DNA of 64,000 nt from Macrococcoides canis (GTDB lineage Bacteria > Bacillota > Bacilli > Staphylococcales > Staphylococcaceae), in NCBI RefSeq assembly GCF_002119805.1, contig NZ_CP021059.1:62001-126000 (forward strand), read 5' to 3'. Made by a program: the position numbers and the translations under genes. How positions within the stretch are numbered: position 1 is the first letter of the stretch; the number at the start of each line of letters is the position of its first letter. This document shows, in pieces, positions 56,881-64,000 of the stretch. A model generated the notes under the pieces. It did no database searches. It saw only the letters and a program-made list of their open reading frames with translations, and was not told the origin of the DNA.

Positions 56881-59487
56881 ATGAATCATTTTTTCAAAAA
56901 AATTATAATTAAAAATAAATATATAAACTTTGCAATTATTTTAAGTATAGGATTGATTGCAAGTTTCATATATTATATACCCGATATTTACCGTTATTTT
57001 AAAACGAAAGAATTATATATCGGAGCTGGAGATGGATTGAAGCAGATGCTCCCATTTCAAGTATACCTTTATAATCATTTAAAAAACTTTCAAATGTTTT
57101 ACGATATATCATTTGGTTTAGGTGGAGACTACTTTACAGAACTGACTTATTACTATGCGACATCGCCTATCAGTTATGCCACATTTCTTTTGTTAGCAAT
57201 ATATCGAATGATATTCAATCATGATGCATATCAACTTGTAAATGACATGATACATATGCAATATGCTACAGCGATTATAAAGTGTGCTCTTGTCTTCACG
57301 GCAATGTACTATGCGATGAGAGAAATAAGGATTAGGCCATTATATGCATTGCTGACAGCTATTCTTTATAGTTGGTCGACCATTTTTTATTATTTTACTT
57401 ATACTTGGTCATTTTATAGTGATGTTATGTTCTATTTACCTTTATCAATACTCGGTGTAGAACAACTCTTAAGACGTAAGAATATTGTTATACTGACCAT
57501 AAGTATAGGATTAACGATGTTCTCAAATTTTTATCTTGCATATTATGAGACGATTATTGTGGGTACTTACTTTTTATTTCGTATTATTCGACCTAGTAAA
57601 CGCGATATTGTGTTTAGAGGAAAGGCTTTCGCTCTAGGTATAAGCAGTGCATTGTTAGGAGCAATGATCGGTAATATCGGATTTATTAGAGGTGTGCAAT
57701 CATATCTTCAGAACGATCGTACATTAACACCATATAATATTCCATTACTTATTAATTTTACGAAAAATGATAATCTCTTCTATGGCGGATTTCATCTGAT
57801 CATCATATTTACAGCGATGATTGCATTATTATGTTTCCCGCTCTATCGCTATTATTACTATAAATTGTTTTCTGTATTAACATGGATATTGTTGATAGGT
57901 TCGCTAACACCCTATTTTGGAAGTATGTTTAATGGATTCTCAATGCCTCAATCAAGGTGGATCTATGCGCTTGCATTCTCGACATCTGTATTAACAGGAT
58001 TATTTATGAATCATTTCTCTGAAATGAAGTTGAAAAGCATTTTGTGTGCCTCACTACCTATTACAGTGATTGTGACAATCTCATTTATAATGCAGCATAA
58101 TAAGCAGTTGTGGATCATCTGTATTCCAGTTACATTAGTATTATTTATCATATATTATAAGGTTCATTATAAACGCTTCATCAAGACGTTAATCGTCTGT
58201 ATATTAATTATTTGTCAGTGGACGCTCGTTCAAGATTATCATCATGATAGTCAAAAAGACTATTTTCCGAATAAACATGAACTCGTAAAAAAAGATGTGT
58301 ATGATATTGCTACGAACAAAGCTTTAGATAATTTAAAAGCAGAGGCACAAGATGATTTGAGAAGAATAGAATTTCCACATCCATCGAGTTACAACACTTC
58401 TATGTACTATGGGCTGAATAGTACGAAGTTATATTCAAGTATTTTCAATGCAAATATATTGAAGTTCTATGAGCAGGATTTAAGAATTGTAATGCCGAAG
58501 CTTAAGAACAGTTACTATTCAGGACTTTCGAGAAGAAATAATTTGCTAAGTCTGATGAATGTAGATTACTACATCACGCCCTATAATGATAAACCGTTAT
58601 TATTTAACCACAGTAGTCAGTTTAATAGTAGTGCACATTATACAGTCTATAAAAATCCATACACATTACCGAGTGTGCGTGTGGTTAATAAGTTATACTC
58701 TGAATCTGATCTATTGACACCAATTGATCGAGAGCATGCTATGTTAGAAGGTGCGATTGTTAAAAAGGGAAATAGTGATTATCAAAATGAAGCGATTGAT
58801 ATAATTGATAAAGCCAAAATCAGACCGGTTCATGCATCTATTAAAAATAGTGAAATTAATGTATTGAAAAATAACGGCGGTATAGAACTGTATTTACCAG
58901 AAGAAATTGTAAAAAAATATAAAGAACTATATATTTCAATGTACAGTGATATAATAAATCCAGTCGATGAAGAATTTTACTTTAAATTAGATGATTATAA
59001 AGTTGAAAGACCTGCAAAAGACTATCGTTATCGTAGAGAATCTAAAGAAATCGTAATGAATGTTAAAGCGAAGGAGAAAATAACATTATCATTTCCTGAA
59101 GGGCAATACGATTTAAAAATTAACCATATTTACGGTGAAGATTATAATATTCTAGAAGAAGTAACTAAAAAGTATAAAAATCAAGGTCTAAAGTTTCACA
59201 AATACAATAATAAGTTTGTCGTGAATCTAAAAGGAAAAAGTAAAGGGATGCTTGTTATACCGATACCTTATGAAAAAGGGCTGCGTGCAACAATAGATGG
59301 TAAGAAAGTTAATGTCCAGAAAATTAATTATATGATGACCGGGATTAATGTTGAGCATGGAGACGAGTTGCTAGAGATACGCTATGCACCACCATATTTG
59401 CGTACTGGTCTGCTGATTATGTTTTGTGGCATTATAGGACTTGGACTTTTGCAGACGTTTTTAATATATAACAAGAGAAGGAGATAG
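56881..59487 (+). CDS. YfhO-like large membrane protein
   Basis: This protein of about 868 residues has 12 or more N-terminal membrane helices (to about residue 440), a long extracytoplasmic domain (about 460-835) and a final helix near 840-860. GAGDGLKQMLPFQVYLYNHL early on and YDISFGLGGDYFTELTYYYA match YfhO, a GT-C type membrane protein. In Bacillus YfhO helps glycosylate lipoteichoic acid. A similar role in decorating cell-wall polymers is likely but not shown. ATG 56881 follows ACAGGTGAA. It is a single gene. Confidence 0.83.
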   Translation: MNHFFKKIIIKNKYINFAIILSIGLIASFIYYIPDIYRYFKTKELYIGAGDGLKQMLPFQVYLYNHLKNFQMFYDISFGLGGDYFTELTYYYATSPISYATFLLLAIYRMIFNHDAYQLVNDMIHMQYATAIIKCALVFTAMYYAMREIRIRPLYALLTAILYSWSTIFYYFTYTWSFYSDVMFYLPLSILGVEQLLRRKNIVILTISIGLTMFSNFYLAYYETIIVGTYFLFRIIRPSKRDIVFRGKAFALGISSALLGAMIGNIGFIRGVQSYLQNDRTLTPYNIPLLINFTKNDNLFYGGFHLIIIFTAMIALLCFPLYRYYYYKLFSVLTWILLIGSLTPYFGSMFNGFSMPQSRWIYALAFSTSVLTGLFMNHFSEMKLKSILCASLPITVIVTISFIMQHNKQLWIICIPVTLVLFIIYYKVHYKRFIKTLIVCILIICQWTLVQDYHHDSQKDYFPNKHELVKKDVYDIATNKALDNLKAEAQDDLRRIEFPHPSSYNTSMYYGLNSTKLYSSIFNANILKFYEQDLRIVMPKLKNSYYSGLSRRNNLLSLMNVDYYITPYNDKPLLFNHSSQFNSSAHYTVYKNPYTLPSVRVVNKLYSESDLLTPIDREHAMLEGAIVKKGNSDYQNEAIDIIDKAKIRPVHASIKNSEINVLKNNGGIELYLPEEIVKKYKELYISMYSDIINPVDEEFYFKLDDYKVERPAKDYRYRRESKEIVMNVKAKEKITLSFPEGQYDLKINHIYGEDYNILEEVTKKYKNQGLKFHKYNNKFVVNLKGKSKGMLVIPIPYEKGLRATIDGKKVNVQKINYMMTGINVEHGDELLEIRYAPPYLRTGLLIMFCGIIGLGLLQTFLIYNKRRR

Positions 59488-59508
59488 CGAAAATTTGCTA
59501 TCTCTTTC
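59478..59508. terminator. Terminator between yfhO-like and metA genes
   Basis: GGAGATAGC pairs with GCTATCTC around GAAAATTT, followed by TTTCCT. Confidence 0.75.
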
Positions 59509-59512
59509 CTAA

Positions 59513-60280
59513 TTAATGCTCAGTATTTAATACATAATTGTACATGTTCTCTGCATCTTGATACCATCTAGGTTGTGAAGGATGCGTTGTTCCATCGATA
59601 AAATAATTTTCAGGGATAGGAGTATCCCTGTTTATTTTTATATCGCGTTCATATTCTTTAGCTAATGTATATTGATCATATTCTAAATGTCCGGCAAAGT
59701 AATAATCAGTATATGTTTTATTGGTTATTATGTCGATATCATTGTCTCTATATGATATTAAGTTCAAATCATGGATTGCTTTTACTTTGGGGTTAATTCG
59801 CATGTACCTGGATTGAGGGACATAATAGTGCTGTATATCTTTATAAAGGGGATGGGATGGGTTCGTGTTATAAAGATATACTCCTGACAACTTAGTCTCG
59901 TTTTTTATAGGGTGAATACCATAGTTCATATAGAGTGCATACTGTGCCGCCCAGCAAATAAATATTCTTTTTTTGATATGATCTTTTGACCATTTCAAAA
60001 TTTTATTTAGTTCATCAATATAGGTAACTTCATTAAATTCCAGATGTTCTAGCGCTGCACCTGTAATAATCATGACGTCATAATAAGTATCCTTTACATC
60101 ATTCAAACACTTATAATTCTGCTTTAAGTAGGAGTTGCTCGTATTTTTGTAATGATGTGAAGACAAATAGAGATATTCTGTCTGAATATCAAAGCTTAAG
60201 GTATCTGTTATCCTTTTAAAGTGTTGTTCCGTTGCTTGTTTATCTGGCATGAGATTGATGATGAGAAGACGTACTGTCAT
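59513..60280 (-). CDS. metA: Homoserine O-acyltransferase (MetA-type)
   Basis: This 255-residue protein matches the MetA/HTS family. It starts VRLLIINLMPDKQATEQHF, has the acyl-carrying Cys in FICWAAQYALY (about residue 109) and the His in YFAGHLEYD (about residue 196). It activates homoserine with an acetyl or succinyl group for methionine synthesis. It is shorter than typical MetA (about 300), mostly at the N-terminus, so its acyl preference is uncertain. The gene begins 1 base after the metY stop, so it is translationally coupled and under the same SAM riboswitch. Confidence 0.85.
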   Translation of the reverse strand: MTVRLLIINLMPDKQATEQHFKRITDTLSFDIQTEYLYLSSHHYKNTSNSYLKQNYKCLNDVKDTYYDVMIITGAALEHLEFNEVTYIDELNKILKWSKDHIKKRIFICWAAQYALYMNYGIHPIKNETKLSGVYLYNTNPSHPLYKDIQHYYVPQSRYMRINPKVKAIHDLNLISYRDNDIDIITNKTYTDYYFAGHLEYDQYTLAKEYERDIKINRDTPIPENYFIDGTTHPSQPRWYQDAENMYNYVLNTEH

Positions 60281-60281
60281 A

Positions 60282-61559
60282 TTATATTGCAGAGAGCCCT
60301 TTCTCTAAATCAGCTATAATGTCATCAATGTGCTCAATGCCGATAGATAAACGGATGGTTTCTGGTCGAACACCAGCTTCAAGTTGCTCGGTTTCTGTTA
60401 ATTGTGCATGCGTTGTACTTGCGGGGTGTATTACTAGTGATTTAGCATCGCCGACATTTGCGAGCAATGAAAATAATTCCAATGATTCGATAAACTTCTT
60501 ACCTGCTTCATAACCTCCAGTAACGCCAAATGTAAAAATAGAGCCAGCACCTTTAGGTAAATATTTTTGTTTTAAGTTAAAGTATTTACTTGAAGGTAAT
60601 CCGGCATAGTTCACCCATTCAACCTTTGGATGCGATTCAAGATACTCTGCTACTTTCTGAGCATTTTCTACATGTCTTTCTACGCGTAAAGATAGCGTTT
60701 CAAGTCCTTGGATTAATAAGAATGCATTGAATGGTGAAAGCGATGCGCCAGTATCTCGTAATAAAGTAGTACGAATCTTAGCAGCATATGCAGCTTCTTT
60801 AAAGGCTTCCGTAAATATTAGATCATGATACGATGCATCAGGTGCAGAAAGCCCTTCAAATTTTCCGTTATTCCAATTAAAGGTTCCACCATCTACTATA
60901 ATTCCACCGATAGAATTACCATGACCACCAATAAATTTAGTAGCTGAATGCACAACGATATGAGCACCATGTTCAAGTGGACGGAATAAATAAGGGGAAG
61001 CAAATGTGTTATCTACAATTAGTGGAATATCTGCTGACTTTGCCACGGATGACAGTTGTTCAAAATCTTCGATATTACCTTCTGGATTACCGATTGTTTC
61101 AATAAAGATTGCTTTAGTATTGTCTTTAATCGCATTTTTAATGTTGTCAATATTTGAAGAGTCTACGATATCAACTTTAATGCCATATTTCGGTAAAGTG
61201 TGACTGAATAATGTATGCGTCCCACCATATAGGGAAGCAGATGAAACGATATGATCTCCGCTTGATGCAAGTGCTAAGATTGCATACGTAATTGCCGCCA
61301 TACCTGAAGATACTGCAACAGCTGCAACGCCTCCTTCAAGCTTTGCAACACGTTCTTCTAAGACGGCGTTTGTAGGATTAGTCAATCTTGAATAAATATT
61401 GCCTGCTTCTTTCAAACCGAATAAATTAGCAGCATGCTCCGTGTCATCAAACACGAAAGAAGAAGTTTGGTAGATAGGTACAGCACGTGGATGAGATGCA
61501 CTATCAACTGAATGGCCGGCGTGAACTTGAATGGTTTCGAACTTGAATGAATTTGTCAT
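60282..61559 (-). CDS. metY: O-acetylhomoserine sulfhydrylase (MetY)
   Basis: This 425-residue PLP enzyme of the Cys/Met metabolism family has [21 protein letters not shown] (about residues 55-75) and the PLP lysine in [13 protein letters not shown] (about residue 208). The length and the extra segment after the lysine fit O-acetylhomoserine sulfhydrylase, which makes homocysteine from O-acetylhomoserine and sulfide. AAGGAGGTCATC precedes the ATG. It follows a SAM-I riboswitch and precedes metA, giving a compact direct-sulfhydrylation route. Confidence 0.92.
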   Translation of the reverse strand: MTNSFKFETIQVHAGHSVDSASHPRAVPIYQTSSFVFDDTEHAANLFGLKEAGNIYSRLTNPTNAVLEERVAKLEGGVAAVAVSSGMAAITYAILALASSGDHIVSSASLYGGTHTLFSHTLPKYGIKVDIVDSSNIDNIKNAIKDNTKAIFIETIGNPEGNIEDFEQLSSVAKSADIPLIVDNTFASPYLFRPLEHGAHIVVHSATKFIGGHGNSIGGIIVDGGTFNWNNGKFEGLSAPDASYHDLIFTEAFKEAAYAAKIRTTLLRDTGASLSPFNAFLLIQGLETLSLRVERHVENAQKVAEYLESHPKVEWVNYAGLPSSKYFNLKQKYLPKGAGSIFTFGVTGGYEAGKKFIESLELFSLLANVGDAKSLVIHPASTTHAQLTETEQLEAGVRPETIRLSIGIEHIDDIIADLEKGLSAI

Positions 61560-61583
61560 ATGATGACCTCCTTATAAATTTAA

Positions 61584-61720
61584 ATAAAAAAAGAGTCTAC
61601 CTAAAAGATAGACTCTTGAAGTACCTTATCTTTCAGGGTATACCTGCTGGAATTAGCACCTAACTTAATAGGTTGCCGGGTTTCATAGGGCCAGTCCCTC
61701 CACCGCTCTGGATAAGAGTA
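61584..61720 (-). ncRNA. SAM-I (S-box) riboswitch with terminator
   Basis: On the reverse strand the aptamer runs from CTTATCCAGAGCGG (61716 downward) through GGAGGGACTGGCCCTATGAA, CCCGGCAACC and GGTGCTAATTCCAGCAG to GAAAGATAAG (about 61625), all S-box landmarks. The terminator stem AAGAGTCTA/TAGACTCTT (61591-61617) with a T run follows. High SAM should stop transcription before metY-metA. Confidence 0.95.
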
Positions 61721-61894
61721 TGAAATTGTTAATTAGTATAATATAACGCATATTCAAAATTGTCAAACTATAATTTGAATTTTTGAAATATTTTAAAAAA
61801 TAATTATACATCTTTTTATTTTTATATTAATACAGAAAAGGGGTATACAGGATAATAGTATTAAGATTATCTTTTATATTTAGGAGGGAATTTA

Positions 61895-62641
61895 ATGGGA
61901 AGTGCTTTTTTCTGGGGAGCAGTGAGTGGCGGCGCTGTTCTGCTTGGTGCGATCATCAGTATGCTAGTTCCGATCCCTAAAAAACTGTTAGGATTTATAA
62001 TGGCCTTTGGTGTCGGTGTTTTAATTGGAGCTGCAACTTTTGAGCTATTACAGGAATCGCTAGATAAAAGTGTAATGATGAATACAGTTATTGGTTTTAT
62101 CGCGGGTAGTGTCATCTTCACGGTACTTGAAGCATTGATATCAAAGCATGGCGGTAAACACCGTAAACGTTCTAATGCCCATGAATTAAAGACAGATGCA
62201 GATAATGAAAATAACTCAGGTTTAGGTATTTTTATCGGAACAGTAATGGATGCGATACCTGAATCTATTATGTTAGGAACAACATTAATTGGTGGTAAGA
62301 GTGTCAGCATGCTATTGTTACTTGCAATCTTTATCAGTAATATTCCTGAAGGATTATCAAGCACGGCAGGTATGCTGAAAAGCGGTAATTCAAAAGGTAA
62401 AGTTATGATGTTATTTGTCATGGTAACGGTAGTTGCAGGACTAAGTTCATTATTTGGTTATGTCTTTCTTGATCATGCGGATCCTATGATAATTTCATTG
62501 ATTTCTAGCTTCGCAGCAGGTGGAATTATCACGATGATTGGTGCGACTATGATGCCAGAAGCATATGAAGAAGGAGGAGCACTTGTCGGATTAATGACTG
62601 CATTTGGTGTGATAACTTCTATACTGCTCGATCAATTATAA
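61895..62641 (+). CDS. ZIP-family metal transporter
   Basis: This 248-residue protein has about eight membrane helices. The ZIP marks are MDAIPESIMLG (about residues 130-140) and SNIPEGLSSTAG (about 157-168) in the metal-binding helices. A cytoplasmic loop before them holds a short His-containing stretch (KHGGKHRKRSNAH). It imports or moves Zn2+ or related divalent metals. AGGAGGGAATTTA precedes the ATG. No Zur box is evident in the immediate upstream DNA. It is a single gene with a strong terminator. Confidence 0.85.
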   Translation: MGSAFFWGAVSGGAVLLGAIISMLVPIPKKLLGFIMAFGVGVLIGAATFELLQESLDKSVMMNTVIGFIAGSVIFTVLEALISKHGGKHRKRSNAHELKTDADNENNSGLGIFIGTVMDAIPESIMLGTTLIGGKSVSMLLLLAIFISNIPEGLSSTAGMLKSGNSKGKVMMLFVMVTVVAGLSSLFGYVFLDHADPMIISLISSFAAGGIITMIGATMMPEAYEEGGALVGLMTAFGVITSILLDQL

Positions 62642-62683
62642 AAAAGACAGTCATGCGTTTTTGATACGCATGACTGTCTTTTT
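62641..62683. terminator. Terminator after ZIP gene
   Basis: AAAAAAGACAGTCATGCGT and ACGCATGACTGTCTTTTTT form a near-perfect 19-base stem around TTTTGAT. It works in both directions. Confidence 0.92.
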
Positions 62684-63465
62684 TATTCTAAGCTTATCCC
62701 TTCTTCATTTCTATGTTGATTAGATATTTTATACATTTGTGAACGTAAATTTAATATTTCGTCATATACAGGTTCTAATGATCCAGTTTGCAGTGGGTCG
62801 AACATAGTATAGGTTTCGCTTGTTTCAGATGTAATTTCAATACGACCAATTTCTTCAATCACAGCATCTTTCCGTAATTCTGAAATCGGTTTAATCTCAT
62901 CGTAAATCTCAGCATATAATGTTATTTGATTGTTCCTCTTACGTGCATGAAATCTTACAAATTGCTCATTGTATTTAAAATAATGTAAGTTATGAAATAT
63001 TTGATTCATAGAGGTCTTGATCGGTTGATGAAGGATGAATTTGATTAAATGTTTGTTGAAATCCTCGATTTTCAATAGATATCTAAATAAATTAAGTTTC
63101 AATAATTTACTTTCACTTTTATGAATGGCATGAACGTATTGAGCAATCTTTACGATAGAAGCCTCTTTTGTCCAGGGGAAGTATGGAAATGTAACCATCA
63201 CAATATTAATATGTACTTGTTTGATATGCAATGCAAGTCCCTTAAGCGGTACAAGATGAGAAGGTACATTTCTATTAGGCGGTGCATCCGAAAGTCTGAT
63301 AATTACATCCGGATATGTATCCTCTAAATTGAATATACGTCGCCCTGTGGCATTTAATTGTAGTTTTCCTGTATAGTGTTTCCCTTTAGCATGTGCTCTT
63401 TTAGCGCCTCGCGTTGTAGTTGCGTAACGTTCAATCGTATCAACAATAAAAGTAGCGTTATCCAT
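62683..63465 (-). CDS. Short catalase-like (heme-binding fold) protein
   Basis: This 260-residue protein has an N-terminal stretch reminiscent of catalases: RGAKRAHAKGKHYTGKLQL (about residues 19-37, with His in the place of the distal catalase His). PDVIIRLSDAPPNRN and LKGLALHIK follow, as in srpA-type catalase relatives. The rest is less similar, and the proximal heme Tyr motif is not visible. It may be a reduced heme peroxidase or a diverged protein without heme. AGGTGATTTT precedes the ATG. The gene stands alone. The call is tentative. Confidence 0.5.
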   Translation of the reverse strand: MDNATFIVDTIERYATTTRGAKRAHAKGKHYTGKLQLNATGRRIFNLEDTYPDVIIRLSDAPPNRNVPSHLVPLKGLALHIKQVHINIVMVTFPYFPWTKEASIVKIAQYVHAIHKSESKLLKLNLFRYLLKIEDFNKHLIKFILHQPIKTSMNQIFHNLHYFKYNEQFVRFHARKRNNQITLYAEIYDEIKPISELRKDAVIEEIGRIEITSETSETYTMFDPLQTGSLEPVYDEILNLRSQMYKISNQHRNEEGISLE

Positions 63466-63554
63466 AAAATCACCTGCTTGTTATTTTTAACATATTATAC
63501 ACATTTTTTAAAAGTTATGATATTAAATATAAATTTTTATTTCTTAAATATTAA

Positions 63555-63569
63555 ATGAAAACGCTTACT
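63555..63569. promoter_or_regulatory. CcpA (cre) site
   Basis: ATGAAAACGCTTACT fits the cre consensus WTGNAANCGNWNNCW fully. It lies over the probable -35 region of the TATAAT at 63587-63592 before the last gene, which suggests catabolite repression. Confidence 0.6.
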
Positions 63570-63628
63570 TTATTTCTCTTTTTCGATATAATAGTGTTAA
63601 GAAGATGTAAAATGTTGGGGGGATTTAT

Positions 63629-64000
63629 ATGAATAACCATCAAAAAGTTTTAGTGTTTGGATGTCTGCTAGCAATTATTTTATTTGCATTACTTATATGG
63701 CAGAAGATACCACATGATACAGAACCGCAAGAAGTGAAGACAAAAGAAATTGTAGCGGTTGAAAAAGGTACTTATAATTCCATGGAAGAAGCACAAAAAG
63801 CATTAGTGAACGATGTTATTAAGAGTGAGGATCTTGTATCAGCAATCTACACGCCGAATAAAAAATGGAAGACACCTTTTTACGTTATCCAAGTTTCGTA
63901 CAAAGAAAACAAGCAGACATATTCAGGATTTGCTTTTGCTGTGCCGGAGGAAGGAAAGTATAAACTCGAGCTTGCTGATATTAAAATTAAAACATATGAT
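63629..64000 (+). CDS. Membrane-anchored extracytoplasmic protein (partial)
   Basis: The gene runs off the window after 124 codons. It has an N-terminal hydrophobic helix (KVLVFGCLLAIILFALLIW, residues 6-24) followed by a hydrophilic domain starting with HDTEPQEVKTKE and including NSMEEAQKALVNDV. This pattern suggests a signal-anchored protein facing outside. GGGGGGATTTAT precedes the ATG. I do not recognise the family; the visible part could be an extracellular regulatory domain. The gene has a promoter with a cre site. Confidence 0.75.
   Translation, partial: MNNHQKVLVFGCLLAIILFALLIWQKIPHDTEPQEVKTKEIVAVEKGTYNSMEEAQKALVNDVIKSEDLVSAIYTPNKKWKTPFYVIQVSYKENKQTYSGFAFAVPEEGKYKLELADIKIKTYD

Noticed and set aside
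1..64000. tRNA or rRNA genes
   Set aside because: No cloverleaf-type or rRNA-like conserved sequence was recognised by eye on either strand; a tRNA search program could confirm.

Overview
The window reads as a low-GC Gram-positive chromosome of the staphylococcal family, most likely Macrococcus (M. canis or M. caseolyticus group). The main reasons are a mec locus of the Macrococcus type (mecI-mecR1 divergent from a mecB-like gene followed by its own class A beta-lactamase), SCC-type attachment sequences, a two-gene bicomponent leukocidin, and many housekeeping proteins close to but clearly different from Staphylococcus. Species assignment is inference; no rRNA or tRNA gene is visible.

Positions 1 to about 14,520 are accessory DNA from the right side of an SCC-like cassette region; rlmH and ccr genes are not in the window. 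From the left it holds a cut-off gene, a GNAT acetyltransferase, an EVE-HNH nuclease and a PD-(D/E)XK nuclease (a probable restriction or defence cluster), then the methicillin-resistance locus mecI-mecR1 / mecB-blaZ around a palindromic MecI operator. The mec locus lies between two directly repeated copies of a gene for a membrane-bound XRE regulator (3379-3951 and 9658-10230), and an SCC att-like sequence sits just after blaZ (9345-9371). Next come a DUF2089 / small membrane protein / SpoIIM-like group and then a compact stretch (12,317-14,514) of repeating modules. Each module has an att-like sequence, a GAAC-N4-GTTC palindrome over the promoter, a gene, and a conserved 3' element ending in a hairpin. 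The first carries an internally deleted rhuM, the second an Abi_2/AbiF-like HEPN gene broken by one stop codon and one frameshift, and the third has lost its gene. This array is the best candidate here for something not yet described.

From about 14,525 on the window looks like resident chromosome. It includes a YhgE/TetR efflux pair, a VanY-like peptidase, an ArcD-like antiporter, a rhodanese under a CstR-like operator, a radical SAM/SPASM enzyme, a complete mnhABCDEFG Na+/H+ antiporter operon, ornithine carbamoyltransferase, BrnQ, the Ohr/OhrR pair with two matching operator boxes, leukocidin F and S genes, a DM13 lipoprotein, a UvrA-like ABC protein, a PTS EIIC/ketopantoate reductase pair under a Rex-type box, and ArsB. 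It continues with a repeat-rich LPXTG surface protein, an MFS/XRE-cupin pair, catalase under a PerR box, a two-component system, a COG0523 GTPase under a Zur box, a YfhO-type membrane protein, a SAM-riboswitch-controlled metY-metA operon and a ZIP transporter. Many intergenic gaps contain clear intrinsic terminators, and several regulators (MecI, OhrR, CstR-like, PerR, Zur, Rex, CcpA) can be proposed from recognisable operators. All functions are inferred from sequence motifs read by eye.
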